The notes under the pieces were generated by a model. That model ran no database searches. It was not told the origin of the DNA and saw nothing but the letters and a program-made list of their open reading frames with translations. DNA of 64,000 nt. Source: Halomonas sp. TA22 (lineage in GTDB: Bacteria; Pseudomonadota; Gammaproteobacteria; Pseudomonadales; Halomonadaceae). The DNA lies in the NCBI RefSeq assembly GCF_013009075.1, contig NZ_CP053108.1, positions 1,116,001-1,180,000 on the forward strand, given 5' to 3'. Of the stretch, positions 41,642 to 51,316 are shown in pieces (position 1 is the first letter of the stretch; each line of letters opens with the position of its first letter). Both the position numbers and the translations under genes were made by a program.

Positions 41642-43621
41642 ATGGATGATAAGGATAGCATGGCAAGCGCAGAGATGAAGATAGCTGTTGTCATACCTTG
41701 CTACAATTCAGAGCGATACTTAGCTCAAACAGTGGGTTCACTACTGGAGCAGACAAAAAAACCTGATGAAATCATCATCGTGGATGACGGCTCCACTGAC
41801 AATAGTCTTGCAATTGCACGCAGCTTTGAAGCGTTAAGTAACGGATTAGTGCGTGTTTATATGGAGCGCTCTGCGAATGCGCCAAAGACACGAAATATTG
41901 GAGCATCTCTATCGAATTCGGATGCTCTGATGTTCCTTGATGCGGATGATGTACTAGCGCCTGAGACGCTTGACGGCTTGTCGCACGCATTGTCACAAAG
42001 AGGCGATGCGGTCGCGGTATGTCCTTGGAGACGGCTTATACTTGACAATGAGCGCTGGTTGAGTCAACCGGCATCGTGTGCGCATCGTAAGCCGGGTCAG
42101 GATGCGCTCAGTGCCTGGCTCAATGGCTGGTATTACCCACCGTGTGCAGTGCTATGGCCAACGCAAGTCTTTGCCACATTGGGTGGTTGGGATGAAGAGG
42201 CGACACTCAACCAAGATGGTGACTTAATGATGCGTGCATTAGCTCATGGGATACCATTGATTGAGGCTAGCAAAGGAACAGCATACTATCGTAAAAGCCC
42301 TGCCGGAGAAACATCATTAAGTGGTAAAAAATTTACGTATGAGGGTCTGAATGGCAGGTTTTCAGTTATAGAAAAAATAACAAGAATATTAGAAGAGCAG
42401 AAGAAGATTGCGTTATATCGCGAACCGTTGAGTAGAGGATATGCTGCGATTGCAAACGATGCAGAAGGTCGGTTTGCCGGAATTAATTTGATAGCTCGGG
42501 CTGCAAAGCGAAAGTATGAATTGCCACTTGTGCATCGCATCATATCGCTAGGTAAGCGGCGTATAGTACGATTGACTGGAAAACGCTCGGGATCAATACC
42601 ATCAGATGATTTGCCTAAACCTAATGGTGAAGAGGTCCTTTACGGAACTGACTGGTTGAAAAAAAACCACTCACGCTTGCCGTCCGTTCAGACTATTGAG
42701 AATGCGACATTAAGACGTCCTTCAGTAAGTGTCATTATAACTGTTTACAATAGAGCTAAGCTTCTCTCTAGAGCAATCGATAGTGTATTAAATCAAACTT
42801 TTGAAGATTATGAGGTGCTTATTGTAGATGATTGCTCACAAGATGACCCACGATCTATAATATCGAGCTATAATGAATCACGTCTTCGATATTTACGACA
42901 AGAGATAAACCAAGGTGTTGCTGCGGCGCGTAATCGAGGCTTACGGGAGGCTAAAGCACCGTTGGTCGCTTTCCTCGATGATGATGATGAATGGTTCCCC
43001 GAGAAATTGTCGCGTCAAGTCGATTTATTCAATCGGTCGTCTCCTGAAGTTGGGTTAATCTATACGGGAGTAGAAACCGTTACGGGAATAGATGAGCCAG
43101 TATTAGAATTACCTTCAGCGCGAGGTAATCTATATAGAGAGCTCTTGGTGAAAAACTTGTTACACGGTGGATCTAGTGCAATGATACGCCGCAACGTAAT
43201 TACGAGGATTGGTTTCTTCGATGAAACACTTCCGGCAATAGAAGATTATGATTATTGGTTACGTATAGGTCGTTATTACAATATAGAAAGCATAAGAGAT
43301 CCACTGGTGCGTTACCATGATCTTCGTGATTTACCTGAGGGTGATTCAGCTAGACGCTCCTTGAATATTAAGGCTAACTTGGAAGCGAGAAAACAGTTCT
43401 ATCGAAAACATGGTAAACAAATGCGCGAAGAAGGGGTCGCTCACCTGTTTCTGGCACAAAGTGCTCGGCGTCATTTGTCATCGTCTTGGCACGATGTGCG
43501 AGAGGCACGAAAATTAGCGGCACAGGCATTCATGATTTCGCCAACTTCTCCTACAGTACTGACCGTTCTTGCCAAGTCTCTTATTTCTAAAAATTGGTGG
43601 AACAGGTTGAAACGAGCATAG
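41642..43621 (+). CDS. Two-domain glycosyltransferase (tandem GT2)
   Basis: A 659-residue cytoplasmic protein with two GT-A family 2 domains in tandem. Domain 1 (about 13-230) starts IAVVIPCYNSERYLAQTVGS and has VDDGSTDNS and the metal-binding FLDADDVL. Domain 2 (about 355-600) starts SVIITVYNRAKLLSRAIDSV with VDDCSQDD, FLDDDDEWFPE and the acceptor-site ED in AIEDYDYWLRIG. Such double enzymes can add two sugars or alternate them in a repeat unit. The specific sugars are unknown. Confidence 0.85.
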   Translation: MDDKDSMASAEMKIAVVIPCYNSERYLAQTVGSLLEQTKKPDEIIIVDDGSTDNSLAIARSFEALSNGLVRVYMERSANAPKTRNIGASLSNSDALMFLDADDVLAPETLDGLSHALSQRGDAVAVCPWRRLILDNERWLSQPASCAHRKPGQDALSAWLNGWYYPPCAVLWPTQVFATLGGWDEEATLNQDGDLMMRALAHGIPLIEASKGTAYYRKSPAGETSLSGKKFTYEGLNGRFSVIEKITRILEEQKKIALYREPLSRGYAAIANDAEGRFAGINLIARAAKRKYELPLVHRIISLGKRRIVRLTGKRSGSIPSDDLPKPNGEEVLYGTDWLKKNHSRLPSVQTIENATLRRPSVSVIITVYNRAKLLSRAIDSVLNQTFEDYEVLIVDDCSQDDPRSIISSYNESRLRYLRQEINQGVAAARNRGLREAKAPLVAFLDDDDEWFPEKLSRQVDLFNRSSPEVGLIYTGVETVTGIDEPVLELPSARGNLYRELLVKNLLHGGSSAMIRRNVITRIGFFDETLPAIEDYDYWLRIGRYYNIESIRDPLVRYHDLRDLPEGDSARRSLNIKANLEARKQFYRKHGKQMREEGVAHLFLAQSARRHLSSSWHDVREARKLAAQAFMISPTSPTVLTVLAKSLISKNWWNRLKRA

Positions 43622-43729
43622 CGAGAAAGCAAGGTCTGTCTTTTATTATAAGAAAAGCTATTTTTTAGATTTGATGTCGAAAGCATATAACAAGTATTTA
43701 ACGTATGTTTAAAGCAAAGAAGTGATCCT

Positions 43730-43863
43730 ATCCAGAAACGCACAAAATATAACCTTCGTCGCCTCACGGCCGGATGAGCGCTGGCAACTGACCTGACAGA
43801 GATTTTCGGCAAGAACCCCCGGGCCAGCCTGGCGGTGATCACAATATTGGATATTACTATTTA
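43730..43863. other. GC-rich island between two AT-rich glycosyltransferase genes
   Basis: About 110 bases are clearly GC-rich (CCTCACGGCCGGATGAGCGC, CCCCCGGGCCAGCCTGGCGG) inside a 245-bp AT-rich spacer. A + frame reads LTEIFGKNPRASLAVITILD before a stop at 43863, which looks like a piece of a protein, but I cannot name it. It may be a relic of an insertion sequence or of the ancestral locus. Confidence 0.35.
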
Positions 43864-43875
43864 GAGGTGTTTTTA

Positions 43876-44853
43876 ATGCTTTCTAAAGCAAAAATGATCA
43901 TGGAAGCTATAAGGCAACTCCCTCGTTATACAGTTAATTACTCATTGAGGTTTGTTTTTTATACTTCCCTCTGTAAGTTATTTAACTATGAGCGCAGTAA
44001 AAGCGATTTTTCATATTATGTAATGTCCAAAAGGCGCGATGAAGTAAAAAAATATCTTTTTGATAAATATCAAAATATTATTATGAAATACAATAATATT
44101 GACGATAAGGGTAGCGAATCTAATGTAAATGGAAACATATGGATATTTTGGTGGCAAGGAAAGGAGAGTGCTCCGCCGATAGTTAATAGATGTGTTCTAA
44201 GCATAAAAAGGAATAGTGGAAATAGAGAAGTAATAATGTTGGATAGGTATAATTTCAAGGATTATGTAAAAGTTCCATGCTTTATATTAGATAAGGTTAA
44301 CTCAGGCATAATAACAAAAAACCAATTTGCCAATATTCTCCGAGTCATGCTCCTTGCGGAGCATGGGGGAGTATGGCTCGATGCAACTATATTTGTATCA
44401 AGAAAGATAGATGATGAAGTGTTCAATCATAATTTCTATTCAAAAAAAAGGTATTTAGGGGATAAAGGAAAGTTTGATTATGCAAAATGGAGCACTTATT
44501 TCCTTGCTGGAGCAAAAGGAAATATTTTATTTTCTTTTTTAAGAGATTGCTATTTTTTGCATTGGGAAAAAGAAAATAGACAGATAGATTATTTTTTGTT
44601 TGATTACACTATTTTGATTGCATATGAAAGCATTCCCAGAATACGCGAAATGATAGATAACGTGCCTTATAACAATCCTGAATCACTTACCTTGCAGAAG
44701 ATGCTAGATCAAAAGTATGACGAAAATTTGTTTACTGAAATTCAGCAGGAGACATATTTGCATAAATTAAGTTGGAAAAAAGAACATTCGTGTTTTTTAA
44801 ATAATAACGAAAGAGAAATGACATTTTATGGTTATGTAATGAAAAATAGCTGA
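43876..44853 (+). CDS. Capsular polysaccharide synthesis protein family (GT32-like glycosyltransferase)
   Basis: The 325-residue protein fits the Caps_synth family: NIWIFWWQGKESAPPIVNRCV (family motif W-x-W-W/Q-G) about residue 88, then a helix, then ANILRVMLLAEHGGVWLDATIF carrying the D-x-[TS]/DXD-like sugar-nucleotide site. These are galactosyl/mannosyl-type transferases of capsule and LPS loci. AGAGGTG lies six bases before the ATG at 43876. Codon use is strongly A/T-biased compared with the wza-ugd genes. Confidence 0.78.
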   Translation: MLSKAKMIMEAIRQLPRYTVNYSLRFVFYTSLCKLFNYERSKSDFSYYVMSKRRDEVKKYLFDKYQNIIMKYNNIDDKGSESNVNGNIWIFWWQGKESAPPIVNRCVLSIKRNSGNREVIMLDRYNFKDYVKVPCFILDKVNSGIITKNQFANILRVMLLAEHGGVWLDATIFVSRKIDDEVFNHNFYSKKRYLGDKGKFDYAKWSTYFLAGAKGNILFSFLRDCYFLHWEKENRQIDYFLFDYTILIAYESIPRIREMIDNVPYNNPESLTLQKMLDQKYDENLFTEIQQETYLHKLSWKKEHSCFLNNNEREMTFYGYVMKNS

Positions 44854-45080
44854 AGATATACTTAATGAAGCGCAGTTGTTTAAATTTGTGTAATATTTCT
44901 CAACATGCGTTATATTTGCTCATAGAACATGAGGAAATAATGAAAGAGGTAGTTTTACCATAAAATACACAGTTCAAATGGATTCGGACGGTGTAAGTGT
45001 AAAAAATAGCCATTAGTTATTTTAATGAAATTACTGGTATGTCTATTTAATTATTATTTGTATAAACAAAGTGAGTATAT

Positions 45081-46319
45081 ATGCGTGTATGCGTAATGCC
45101 TAGTACATTTCCGTCTCGCTCAGAAACGTTTGTAATGCGACATGTAACAGGTCTGTTAGATAGGAATGTAGACGTACATGTGCTAGCGAATAGAGAAGAA
45201 GAGGCTGCGTGGGAAAGCCTGGGTAATTACGAGCAAAAGCTTCACTCACGAATATTTCATTACCAATTACCTGTTTCTAAAAAAGCACGGTTACAGGGTG
45301 CTCTGCGGCTTACATTAAAAAATATGGCTAATGGAAGGTATAGCCATCTCAAAAGCTGGAATCTATTTAGATTTAACGAAAAATCACATAGTCTTGTTTT
45401 CCCTTATCTTTATAATACAGCACTCGACATCGGTCCTGTTGATATACTACATTGCCATTTTGGACGTAATGGTACCTTTGGTTCTTACTTAAAAAAACTA
45501 GGACTTGTAAAAAAGCTGGTGGTGACTTTTCACGGCTATGATGTCTCTTCTGTATTAAAGACAAGCGGCTCGAAACATCCCTATCAGTCTTTATTCGAGG
45601 AGGCAGACCTGTTACTACCCGTCAGCGAGCGATGGAAGCAAAAACTCCTTGAGTTAGGAGCTCCTGAAGATCGCATACAAGTCCATAGAGTCGGCATAGA
45701 TGTCGATCATTTTAATTTTTGCGAGCGATATGGAAAAACAAAGCCATTAAAAATAGCGACGACTGCTCGTTTTACTGAAAAAAAAGGAATAAAATACGCC
45801 GTTGAAGCAATCGCACTGGTAAGGGAAAATAATCCGGCATTAAAAATTCATTATGATTTAATTGGTAATGGCCCGCTGTGGAAGGAAATAAAATCTCTTG
45901 TTACTAGCTTGGGCCTTTTGGATTGCATCAAACTTCATGGAGCGTTGCCTCATCAAAAGGTACAAGCATTACTGGGTCAGGCAGACATTTTCATGTTGCC
46001 GAGTGTGACTGCCGAAAATGGTGATCAAGAAGGTATACCTGTATCTCTTATGGAGGCCATGGCTTCAGGCATGCCGGTACTATCAACCATACATAGTGGT
46101 ATTCCAGAATTGATTGAAGAAGGGGTGTCTGGCTATCTTGTTCCTGAGCGGAACTCGGAAGCACTAGCGGAAAGGATTATCTATCTTAGCAGGAATTCCC
46201 ACGACTGGAAAAGAATGGGTAAAGCAGGAAGAACTAAAATAGATAAAGATTACAATATAAATATGCAAAATGCTAAGCTTCTTGATTTGTATAAAGAGCT
46301 CTTGGTCGATAGGAAATGA
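45081..46319 (+). CDS. Family 4 glycosyltransferase (WcaL-like)
   Basis: A 412-residue GT-B enzyme. The N-terminal MRVCVMPSTFPSRSETFVMRH resembles colanic-acid transferase WcaL and its relatives, with DILHCHFGRNGTF and KLVVTFHGYDVSSV. The donor domain has RFTEKKGIKYAVEAIALV and DIFMLPSVTAENGDQEGIPVSLMEAMASGMPVLST, whose EG-x-P-x-x-x-x-E motif is diagnostic for GT4. Donor and linkage are not predictable. It is one of several transferases in the AT-rich part of the locus. Confidence 0.88.
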   Translation: MRVCVMPSTFPSRSETFVMRHVTGLLDRNVDVHVLANREEEAAWESLGNYEQKLHSRIFHYQLPVSKKARLQGALRLTLKNMANGRYSHLKSWNLFRFNEKSHSLVFPYLYNTALDIGPVDILHCHFGRNGTFGSYLKKLGLVKKLVVTFHGYDVSSVLKTSGSKHPYQSLFEEADLLLPVSERWKQKLLELGAPEDRIQVHRVGIDVDHFNFCERYGKTKPLKIATTARFTEKKGIKYAVEAIALVRENNPALKIHYDLIGNGPLWKEIKSLVTSLGLLDCIKLHGALPHQKVQALLGQADIFMLPSVTAENGDQEGIPVSLMEAMASGMPVLSTIHSGIPELIEEGVSGYLVPERNSEALAERIIYLSRNSHDWKRMGKAGRTKIDKDYNINMQNAKLLDLYKELLVDRK

Positions 46320-46366
46320 CTGACTAAGGTTGTTTATATTTCCCGTGAACCAAGTGGTGCGTGATC

Positions 46367-47215
46367 ATGAGAGAAGAACCCCTCGTTACAGTATACATAC
46401 CTACGTATAACCGAAGGGCTCTTTTAGAAAGGGCAGTTGCTAGCGTACTAGAACAAGATTATCGTAATATTGAATTGATAGTAGTGGATGATGGATCCTC
46501 GGATGGCACCCGTGATTTTTTGGAACAGATAAAATCCAAAGATAGTAGACTTAAATATTTAAACAAGAAAGGACAGAGAGGAGCCCCTGCGAGTAGAAAT
46601 CAGGCTATATTAAATTCAAATGGCTATTTTATTACAGGCCTGGATGATGATGATTTTTTTAAAAAAGACAGAGTCTCATCTTTTGTTGCAGCTTGGAAAA
46701 ATGATGATATTGCCCTTTTTACAGACACGATCTCAATAAGCCGAAAGGGAGAAAGGTATAAGCAGCGAAAAGACTTTGTCGCTTTTAAGGATTTACTTCA
46801 ATACAACCATATTGGTAATCAGGTTTTTACTACTAAAGAGCGATTCATACAGTCTTTATTCGACGAAAGGCTATCCATGTGGCAAGATTTAGATTGTTGG
46901 CTAAACATGCTCAAATCAGGTGGCCATATTCGATGCCTTCATAAGGCTAACTATTGTTTTGATACTAGCCATGATCATGAGAGAATTAGTCAAAAGAATT
47001 TTTTCCAAGCAAAGCGGGCATGGAGCTATGTAAGCGAAAAATATTCACTTAACAAGGAAGAAAAGATCATCTTAAAAAACCACTGTTATCATTATAAGCC
47101 TGATAGACTGGAGCTTGGTTATTTTGTTGATTCAACCTTGTCCAATACCCCGTTTAGTTTTAAAAAGATACTCCCACGTCTTATGCTGTCTCATTTAAAA
47201 AGTAGATATCGTTAA
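46367..47215 (+). CDS. Family 2 glycosyltransferase
   Basis: A 282-residue single-domain GT-A enzyme: VTVYIPTYNRRALLERAVAS at the N-terminus, VVDDGSSDGTRDFL, the R-G-A-P-A-S-R-N nucleotide-binding stretch, and GLDDDDFF as the metal site. Then MWQDLDCWLNMLKSG supplies the catalytic-base region. The ATG at 46367 is preferred over a GTG two codons earlier. It is closely linked to genes on both sides. Confidence 0.85.
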   Translation: MREEPLVTVYIPTYNRRALLERAVASVLEQDYRNIELIVVDDGSSDGTRDFLEQIKSKDSRLKYLNKKGQRGAPASRNQAILNSNGYFITGLDDDDFFKKDRVSSFVAAWKNDDIALFTDTISISRKGERYKQRKDFVAFKDLLQYNHIGNQVFTTKERFIQSLFDERLSMWQDLDCWLNMLKSGGHIRCLHKANYCFDTSHDHERISQKNFFQAKRAWSYVSEKYSLNKEEKIILKNHCYHYKPDRLELGYFVDSTLSNTPFSFKKILPRLMLSHLKSRYR

Positions 47216-47238
47216 TTATTTATGGACGAAGATGCTTA

Positions 47239-48339
47239 ATGAAAGTTATTCAGATATTATATTCAGGGCTTGGTGGGCATGGAAGCGTTGCTTTATCTTT
47301 ACTTGAAGCAGATAAAGAAAATAAGTGGCAACATGTTTTGGGTTTTTTGGGTGTCGAACCAGTTGTCGATTACTATAAAAATTTTTGCAATAAAAACTTG
47401 ATTCAATACAAGCACATCCGATCTATACCAAAAAAACCTCATAAAAGCTGGTTCGATCTGTACAAGTGGCTGAAGAGTGAAAAACCAGACGCTATTATTG
47501 CTCATAGTAGCCGGGCCGCTCTTCCCTGTATCTTATATTGTTTTTTAAATAAATGTACGTTAATTAGTGTAGAGCATCAGCCTAATCTTCTTAAAAGCCG
47601 TGCTGAGTGGGTTTATACAATAGCAAAACTTATTTTTTCTAAAAAAGTAGTACTATTGACTAAAAAGTACAAAGAAGAACTTGAAGATAAATTTTCTTGG
47701 CTTGTCAAAGACAGAAAAATATCTGTAATAAGTAATGGTATTGATATTGATATATATGCACCTAGGAATAGTGACAATAGAAGCTTTAGAAAAGACAACG
47801 TCCTAGTCATAGGAATGGCTGCACGGTTTACTAAACTTAAGCGACAGGATATTCTTGTTCTAGCATTGGAATATTTGAACAAAAATTATTCGACCATACA
47901 TTGGAAGATTTCGCTCGCAGGAGCTGGAGCAGAGCTTGAAAATATTAAGAAAATAGCTACTAATAGCCCGTATAAGAATGATATTAAGTTTGAAGGTTAT
48001 CTTGAAGAGAGCCAGTTAATTGATTGGTTACATCAGCTAGATTTATATGCGCACGCGTCAGAGGGGGAAACGTTAAGCACTTCTATGCTACAAGCCATGT
48101 CGTGCGGTTTACCGTTGGTAGCTAGCAATGTAGATGGAGTTAGTAATCTTCTTGCTTATTATCATGAGCCTTCACTGTTAAGTATAAACGATCCTGTTGA
48201 GTTTGCTAAAACAATTGCTGATCTAGTTAATGATAGGGATAAATTTTATCTAGTGGCTAAGATGTCGCGCTCTATCGTGATTGATAGATTTAGCAAAGAA
48301 GAAATGTTTAATAAATATCACCAGCTAGTGATAAGTTAA
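47239..48339 (+). CDS. Family 4 glycosyltransferase
   Basis: A 366-residue GT-B enzyme with an N-terminal acceptor domain (VIQILYSGLGGHGSVALSLL, then PDAIIAHSSRAALPC) and a C-terminal donor domain (VIGMAARFTKLKRQDILVLA, LYAHASEGETLSTSMLQAMSCGLPLVAS). The ASEGET-x(6)-A-M-S-C-G-x-P pattern corresponds to the GT4 E-x7-E site, though the second Glu is replaced by Gln (LQAM), as occurs in some subfamilies. The gene is very AT-rich. Substrate unknown. Confidence 0.82.
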   Translation: MKVIQILYSGLGGHGSVALSLLEADKENKWQHVLGFLGVEPVVDYYKNFCNKNLIQYKHIRSIPKKPHKSWFDLYKWLKSEKPDAIIAHSSRAALPCILYCFLNKCTLISVEHQPNLLKSRAEWVYTIAKLIFSKKVVLLTKKYKEELEDKFSWLVKDRKISVISNGIDIDIYAPRNSDNRSFRKDNVLVIGMAARFTKLKRQDILVLALEYLNKNYSTIHWKISLAGAGAELENIKKIATNSPYKNDIKFEGYLEESQLIDWLHQLDLYAHASEGETLSTSMLQAMSCGLPLVASNVDGVSNLLAYYHEPSLLSINDPVEFAKTIADLVNDRDKFYLVAKMSRSIVIDRFSKEEMFNKYHQLVIS

Positions 48340-48351
48340 GGATCAAGGGTA

Positions 48352-49425
48352 ATGACAGTCATACATTTGATACCTGTAGATAGTCTTGGAGGAGTTGAGC
48401 AAGCTGCTCGATCACTTGATCCTGCTATGCATAAAGAATTAAAAGTGTGCTTTATGAGCGGGGAATCGTTTTCTAGTAAAAAATATGTTCGCTGTCTTTC
48501 TCCGAAAAAAACAGTTAATTCATTCTCGATATATTTTAAGGCACTTGCTTTTCTGATGAAAAGCAAACCAAAAGTATTAATATGTTCTTTATGGAGATCA
48601 TCTCTAGTTGGGTTGATTTTTAAATTTTTATTTCGAAAAAAAACCAATTTCGTTGTATTTGTTCATAATACTTCATATAAGCACTTTGTCGACAAGTTAA
48701 TTACTCGCATAGCTTTTTGTTTTGCCGATTATATATGGTGTGATTCAAGGGCTTCATATGATTTTGTCGCTGATAAAAACAATCAGTGTAAGGTTAGTGT
48801 TATATCTTTTTTTATAAAGAATAGTGAGGGCAGTTCTAATGAGAGGTGGAATTGCAAAAGAACAAGCAATGATTTCATATACTGGGGGCGTTTGGCACCT
48901 CAGAAAAATATTGAGGCTTCAATTGATATTTTCCTAAAGTACAAATCGCGTCATCCTGACGCTAAATTTCATATTTATGGTATCGACAGTGGTGCATTAG
49001 ATGCAATTAAAAGAAAAATTAAAGCATGCAATGCAGAAGAATCTATTCTGCTAATGGGGCCAAAAAAGCCTGAATCGATTCCTCGGGAAGCGGCCACATC
49101 GACTTTTTTTATAAATTCTTCTCATCATGAAGGAATGGCTATTTCGGTTATTGAAGCAATGCAAGCCGGGTTGATACCAGTCGTTAGTCCTGTAGGTGAG
49201 ATTCCCAGTTATTGCATCGATGGGGGAAATTCAATTTATATTGATCCAGCCGACACTTCTTCCTCTGTCGATAAGATCTTGTATCTTGTAGAGTCAGAAA
49301 TGCTTTTAAATGAAATCAGGCATCGAGCTAAAATAACATGGGAAGATGCTTGTGATTATAATTCATCTCTGTACGATGCTTATTCAAAAATTATTACTGA
49401 AGTGAAATTTGCAAATGTTAATTGA
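48352..49425 (+). CDS. Family 4 glycosyltransferase
   Basis: A 357-residue GT-B enzyme: VIHLIPVDSLGGVEQAARSL at the start, VVFVHNTSYKHFVDKLITR and DYIWCDSRASYDFV in the acceptor half, then IYWGRLAPQKNIEASIDIF and FFINSSHHEGMAISVIEAMQAGLIPVVS (HEGMA-x-x-V-I-E-A-M), a complete GT4 motif. It ends inside the next gene, whose start overlaps it by 11 bp, so the two are translationally coupled. Confidence 0.85.
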   Translation: MTVIHLIPVDSLGGVEQAARSLDPAMHKELKVCFMSGESFSSKKYVRCLSPKKTVNSFSIYFKALAFLMKSKPKVLICSLWRSSLVGLIFKFLFRKKTNFVVFVHNTSYKHFVDKLITRIAFCFADYIWCDSRASYDFVADKNNQCKVSVISFFIKNSEGSSNERWNCKRTSNDFIYWGRLAPQKNIEASIDIFLKYKSRHPDAKFHIYGIDSGALDAIKRKIKACNAEESILLMGPKKPESIPREAATSTFFINSSHHEGMAISVIEAMQAGLIPVVSPVGEIPSYCIDGGNSIYIDPADTSSSVDKILYLVESEMLLNEIRHRAKITWEDACDYNSSLYDAYSKIITEVKFANVN

Positions 49426-50053
49426 ATTTGTAGGGCTTTCTGGATCGGGTAAGTCCACCGTTACTGAAAGTTTTATGAAAATGCATAATAATTTTTATCC
49501 TGGGCGGCCAAGTATGGGGGCTGGTATGTCCATATGGATTTATAGGGCTCGATATGCTTATTGCTTCCCGCGTTTCTTGATTACCACGATGCAGTTAGAA
49601 AAAAATATGCGAACTGTAGATCATGATTTTAACTTTAAAGTCTATATTAGAATTGCAGTATGGGCTTTTTTTTCTTACTGCTTTAAAAAAGATAAACGTA
49701 GAAATATTGTTGACCAAGGTTTTTTACAGTATTGTTGTTTTCTTGCTGTTTCGCTTGAGGGGAAGGCCCGCAAGCATTTTTTAAATTTGGTAATCAAAGG
49801 CTATGGAAAATTTTCTATACCTGATGTTGTTTGTTTTTTAGATGTTGCCCCTGAGCTTTCTGCCGCAAGAACCAAAATGAATGGTTCTAATTTTAAGGAA
49901 GCTGAAAGGTTGGAGCGTTTCAGGGGAGGAATCAGCGACATGTTAAATATCGTTTCTAAAAATTCTCATGTCATATCAATACCCGTAATGCATTCAGATA
50001 GTCCAAAATCTGTGGTAAAGAAATTTTCTGATCATGTAGAAGGGTCTCTGTAA
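49415..50053 (+). CDS. P-loop kinase-like protein of unknown role
   Basis: A 212-residue protein with a clean Walker A, EFVGLSGSGKST at residues 4-15, and a second motif VVCFLDVAPELSAARTKM near 150 resembling the LID/arginine region of thymidylate- or adenylate-type kinases. I cannot name the substrate. Such small kinases in surface-polysaccharide loci may phosphorylate a sugar or polyol, but that is speculation. The ATG at 49415 is used; an upstream TTG at 49409 is less likely. Confidence 0.6.
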   Translation: MLIEFVGLSGSGKSTVTESFMKMHNNFYPGRPSMGAGMSIWIYRARYAYCFPRFLITTMQLEKNMRTVDHDFNFKVYIRIAVWAFFSYCFKKDKRRNIVDQGFLQYCCFLAVSLEGKARKHFLNLVIKGYGKFSIPDVVCFLDVAPELSAARTKMNGSNFKEAERLERFRGGISDMLNIVSKNSHVISIPVMHSDSPKSVVKKFSDHVEGSL

Positions 50054-50080
50054 TGAACAAAAACGTAGCGAGTACATGAG

Positions 50081-51316
50081 ATGGGCGTATCGATTTTTTT
50101 ATTAATTCTTTTTTCTATTACTGCAGTAATTTGCTTGTCTTTTTCTATTAAACATCGCTGGTTGTTATGGCCGCTTGTGTTGGCTTATGTTTTTCGAACT
50201 TTTCTTTTTTTTCTAGATACTTTCCGTATATTTCGCCCACCAGGTGCGGATACTGATGCAGTACGTTTTACTGTTACGGCCCATCATTGGTCTCAATGGA
50301 GTTGGCAAGAGCTATTTGAGGGTTTGAATCTTTTTGAATCGCTTTTTTACTCTTGGTTGGGAGCTGTTGTACAGAAGCTTGTAGGTCAATCCGTACATAT
50401 CTTGCCTGCATTCAGTTTCGTGTTTGGGCATGTGGTTGTAGCTATGACGGGCCTCATTGCTTATCAATTGTGGGGAAAGCGGGCGGGAATTTTTGCTGCT
50501 TTTATTATGGCCCTTTATCCATTTGCTGCTTTTAACTCTATTCTTGCGATGCGCGAAGAAGTCGCTATTATGTTCTTCGTCTTGGGCCTTTATTACTTTC
50601 TTCGTTGGGTCGGCGGTAAGTCCTTGCTTGGCTTGCTATGGGCTTGCACATTCTTCGGTATCGCTGTCATGTTTCATCCTGGTTGGATTGGGGCTTTTAT
50701 TGGAATGGCTGCCTATCTGATTGCTTTCCTGTTTCGAACAGTAATAAAGTCCGATACTACAACTGCTAGTCGCCATGATGCTTTCAAAGTCGTGTTGGCT
50801 TCCGCCATGCTATTATTATCGATAGGCATGGTGGCTTCCGGTGGTAATGTTTATCTAGGTAAAGGTATTGAAATTGGTGGAGAAGGAGAAAGTGGCGTGG
50901 GGGATGCTATTGAGTCTCGCTTCATGAGAGAGGCAACTGGCGGATCGGCTTACCCAAGCTTTATAGCTACAGGTAATCCCTATACCCAGCCTTGGCTCAT
51001 CCCAGGAAGAATAGTCTACTTCCTGTTTTCACCCTTCCCTTGGGACATTCGCAGCGCTCGTCAATTGCTAGGCGTCATTTCCTCTCTGCTTTATATGTTT
51101 TTAGCATGGCGTGTTTATAAAGGCTGGGATACACTAAAGCATCGTGAAGAATGTATCGCCATGCTATTCATGTTTGGCGCTTTGACATTCATATTTGCCA
51201 TTGGTGTAACCAACATTGGTACTGCTATTCGCCACAAGACGAAACTTCTGGCTCTTTTTGTGATACTTGCAGCTTCTACTTTTCGTACCATCTCGATAAA
51301 GCTAAGGAGAGCCTAG
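50081..51316 (+). CDS. Multi-pass membrane protein, candidate Wzy-type polymerase
   Basis: A 411-residue hydrophobic protein with roughly ten transmembrane helices and a moderately long loop (about 255-310) containing GEGESGVGDAIESRF. It includes a PPGADTDAVRFTVTAHHW segment after the second or third helix, a pattern seen in GT39-like or polymerase-type membrane glycosyltransferases. The locus has Wza/Wzb/Wzc but no other polymerase candidate, so it is the best guess for Wzy. Polymerases are too divergent for a firm call. Confidence 0.55.
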   Translation: MGVSIFLLILFSITAVICLSFSIKHRWLLWPLVLAYVFRTFLFFLDTFRIFRPPGADTDAVRFTVTAHHWSQWSWQELFEGLNLFESLFYSWLGAVVQKLVGQSVHILPAFSFVFGHVVVAMTGLIAYQLWGKRAGIFAAFIMALYPFAAFNSILAMREEVAIMFFVLGLYYFLRWVGGKSLLGLLWACTFFGIAVMFHPGWIGAFIGMAAYLIAFLFRTVIKSDTTTASRHDAFKVVLASAMLLLSIGMVASGGNVYLGKGIEIGGEGESGVGDAIESRFMREATGGSAYPSFIATGNPYTQPWLIPGRIVYFLFSPFPWDIRSARQLLGVISSLLYMFLAWRVYKGWDTLKHREECIAMLFMFGALTFIFAIGVTNIGTAIRHKTKLLALFVILAASTFRTISIKLRRA

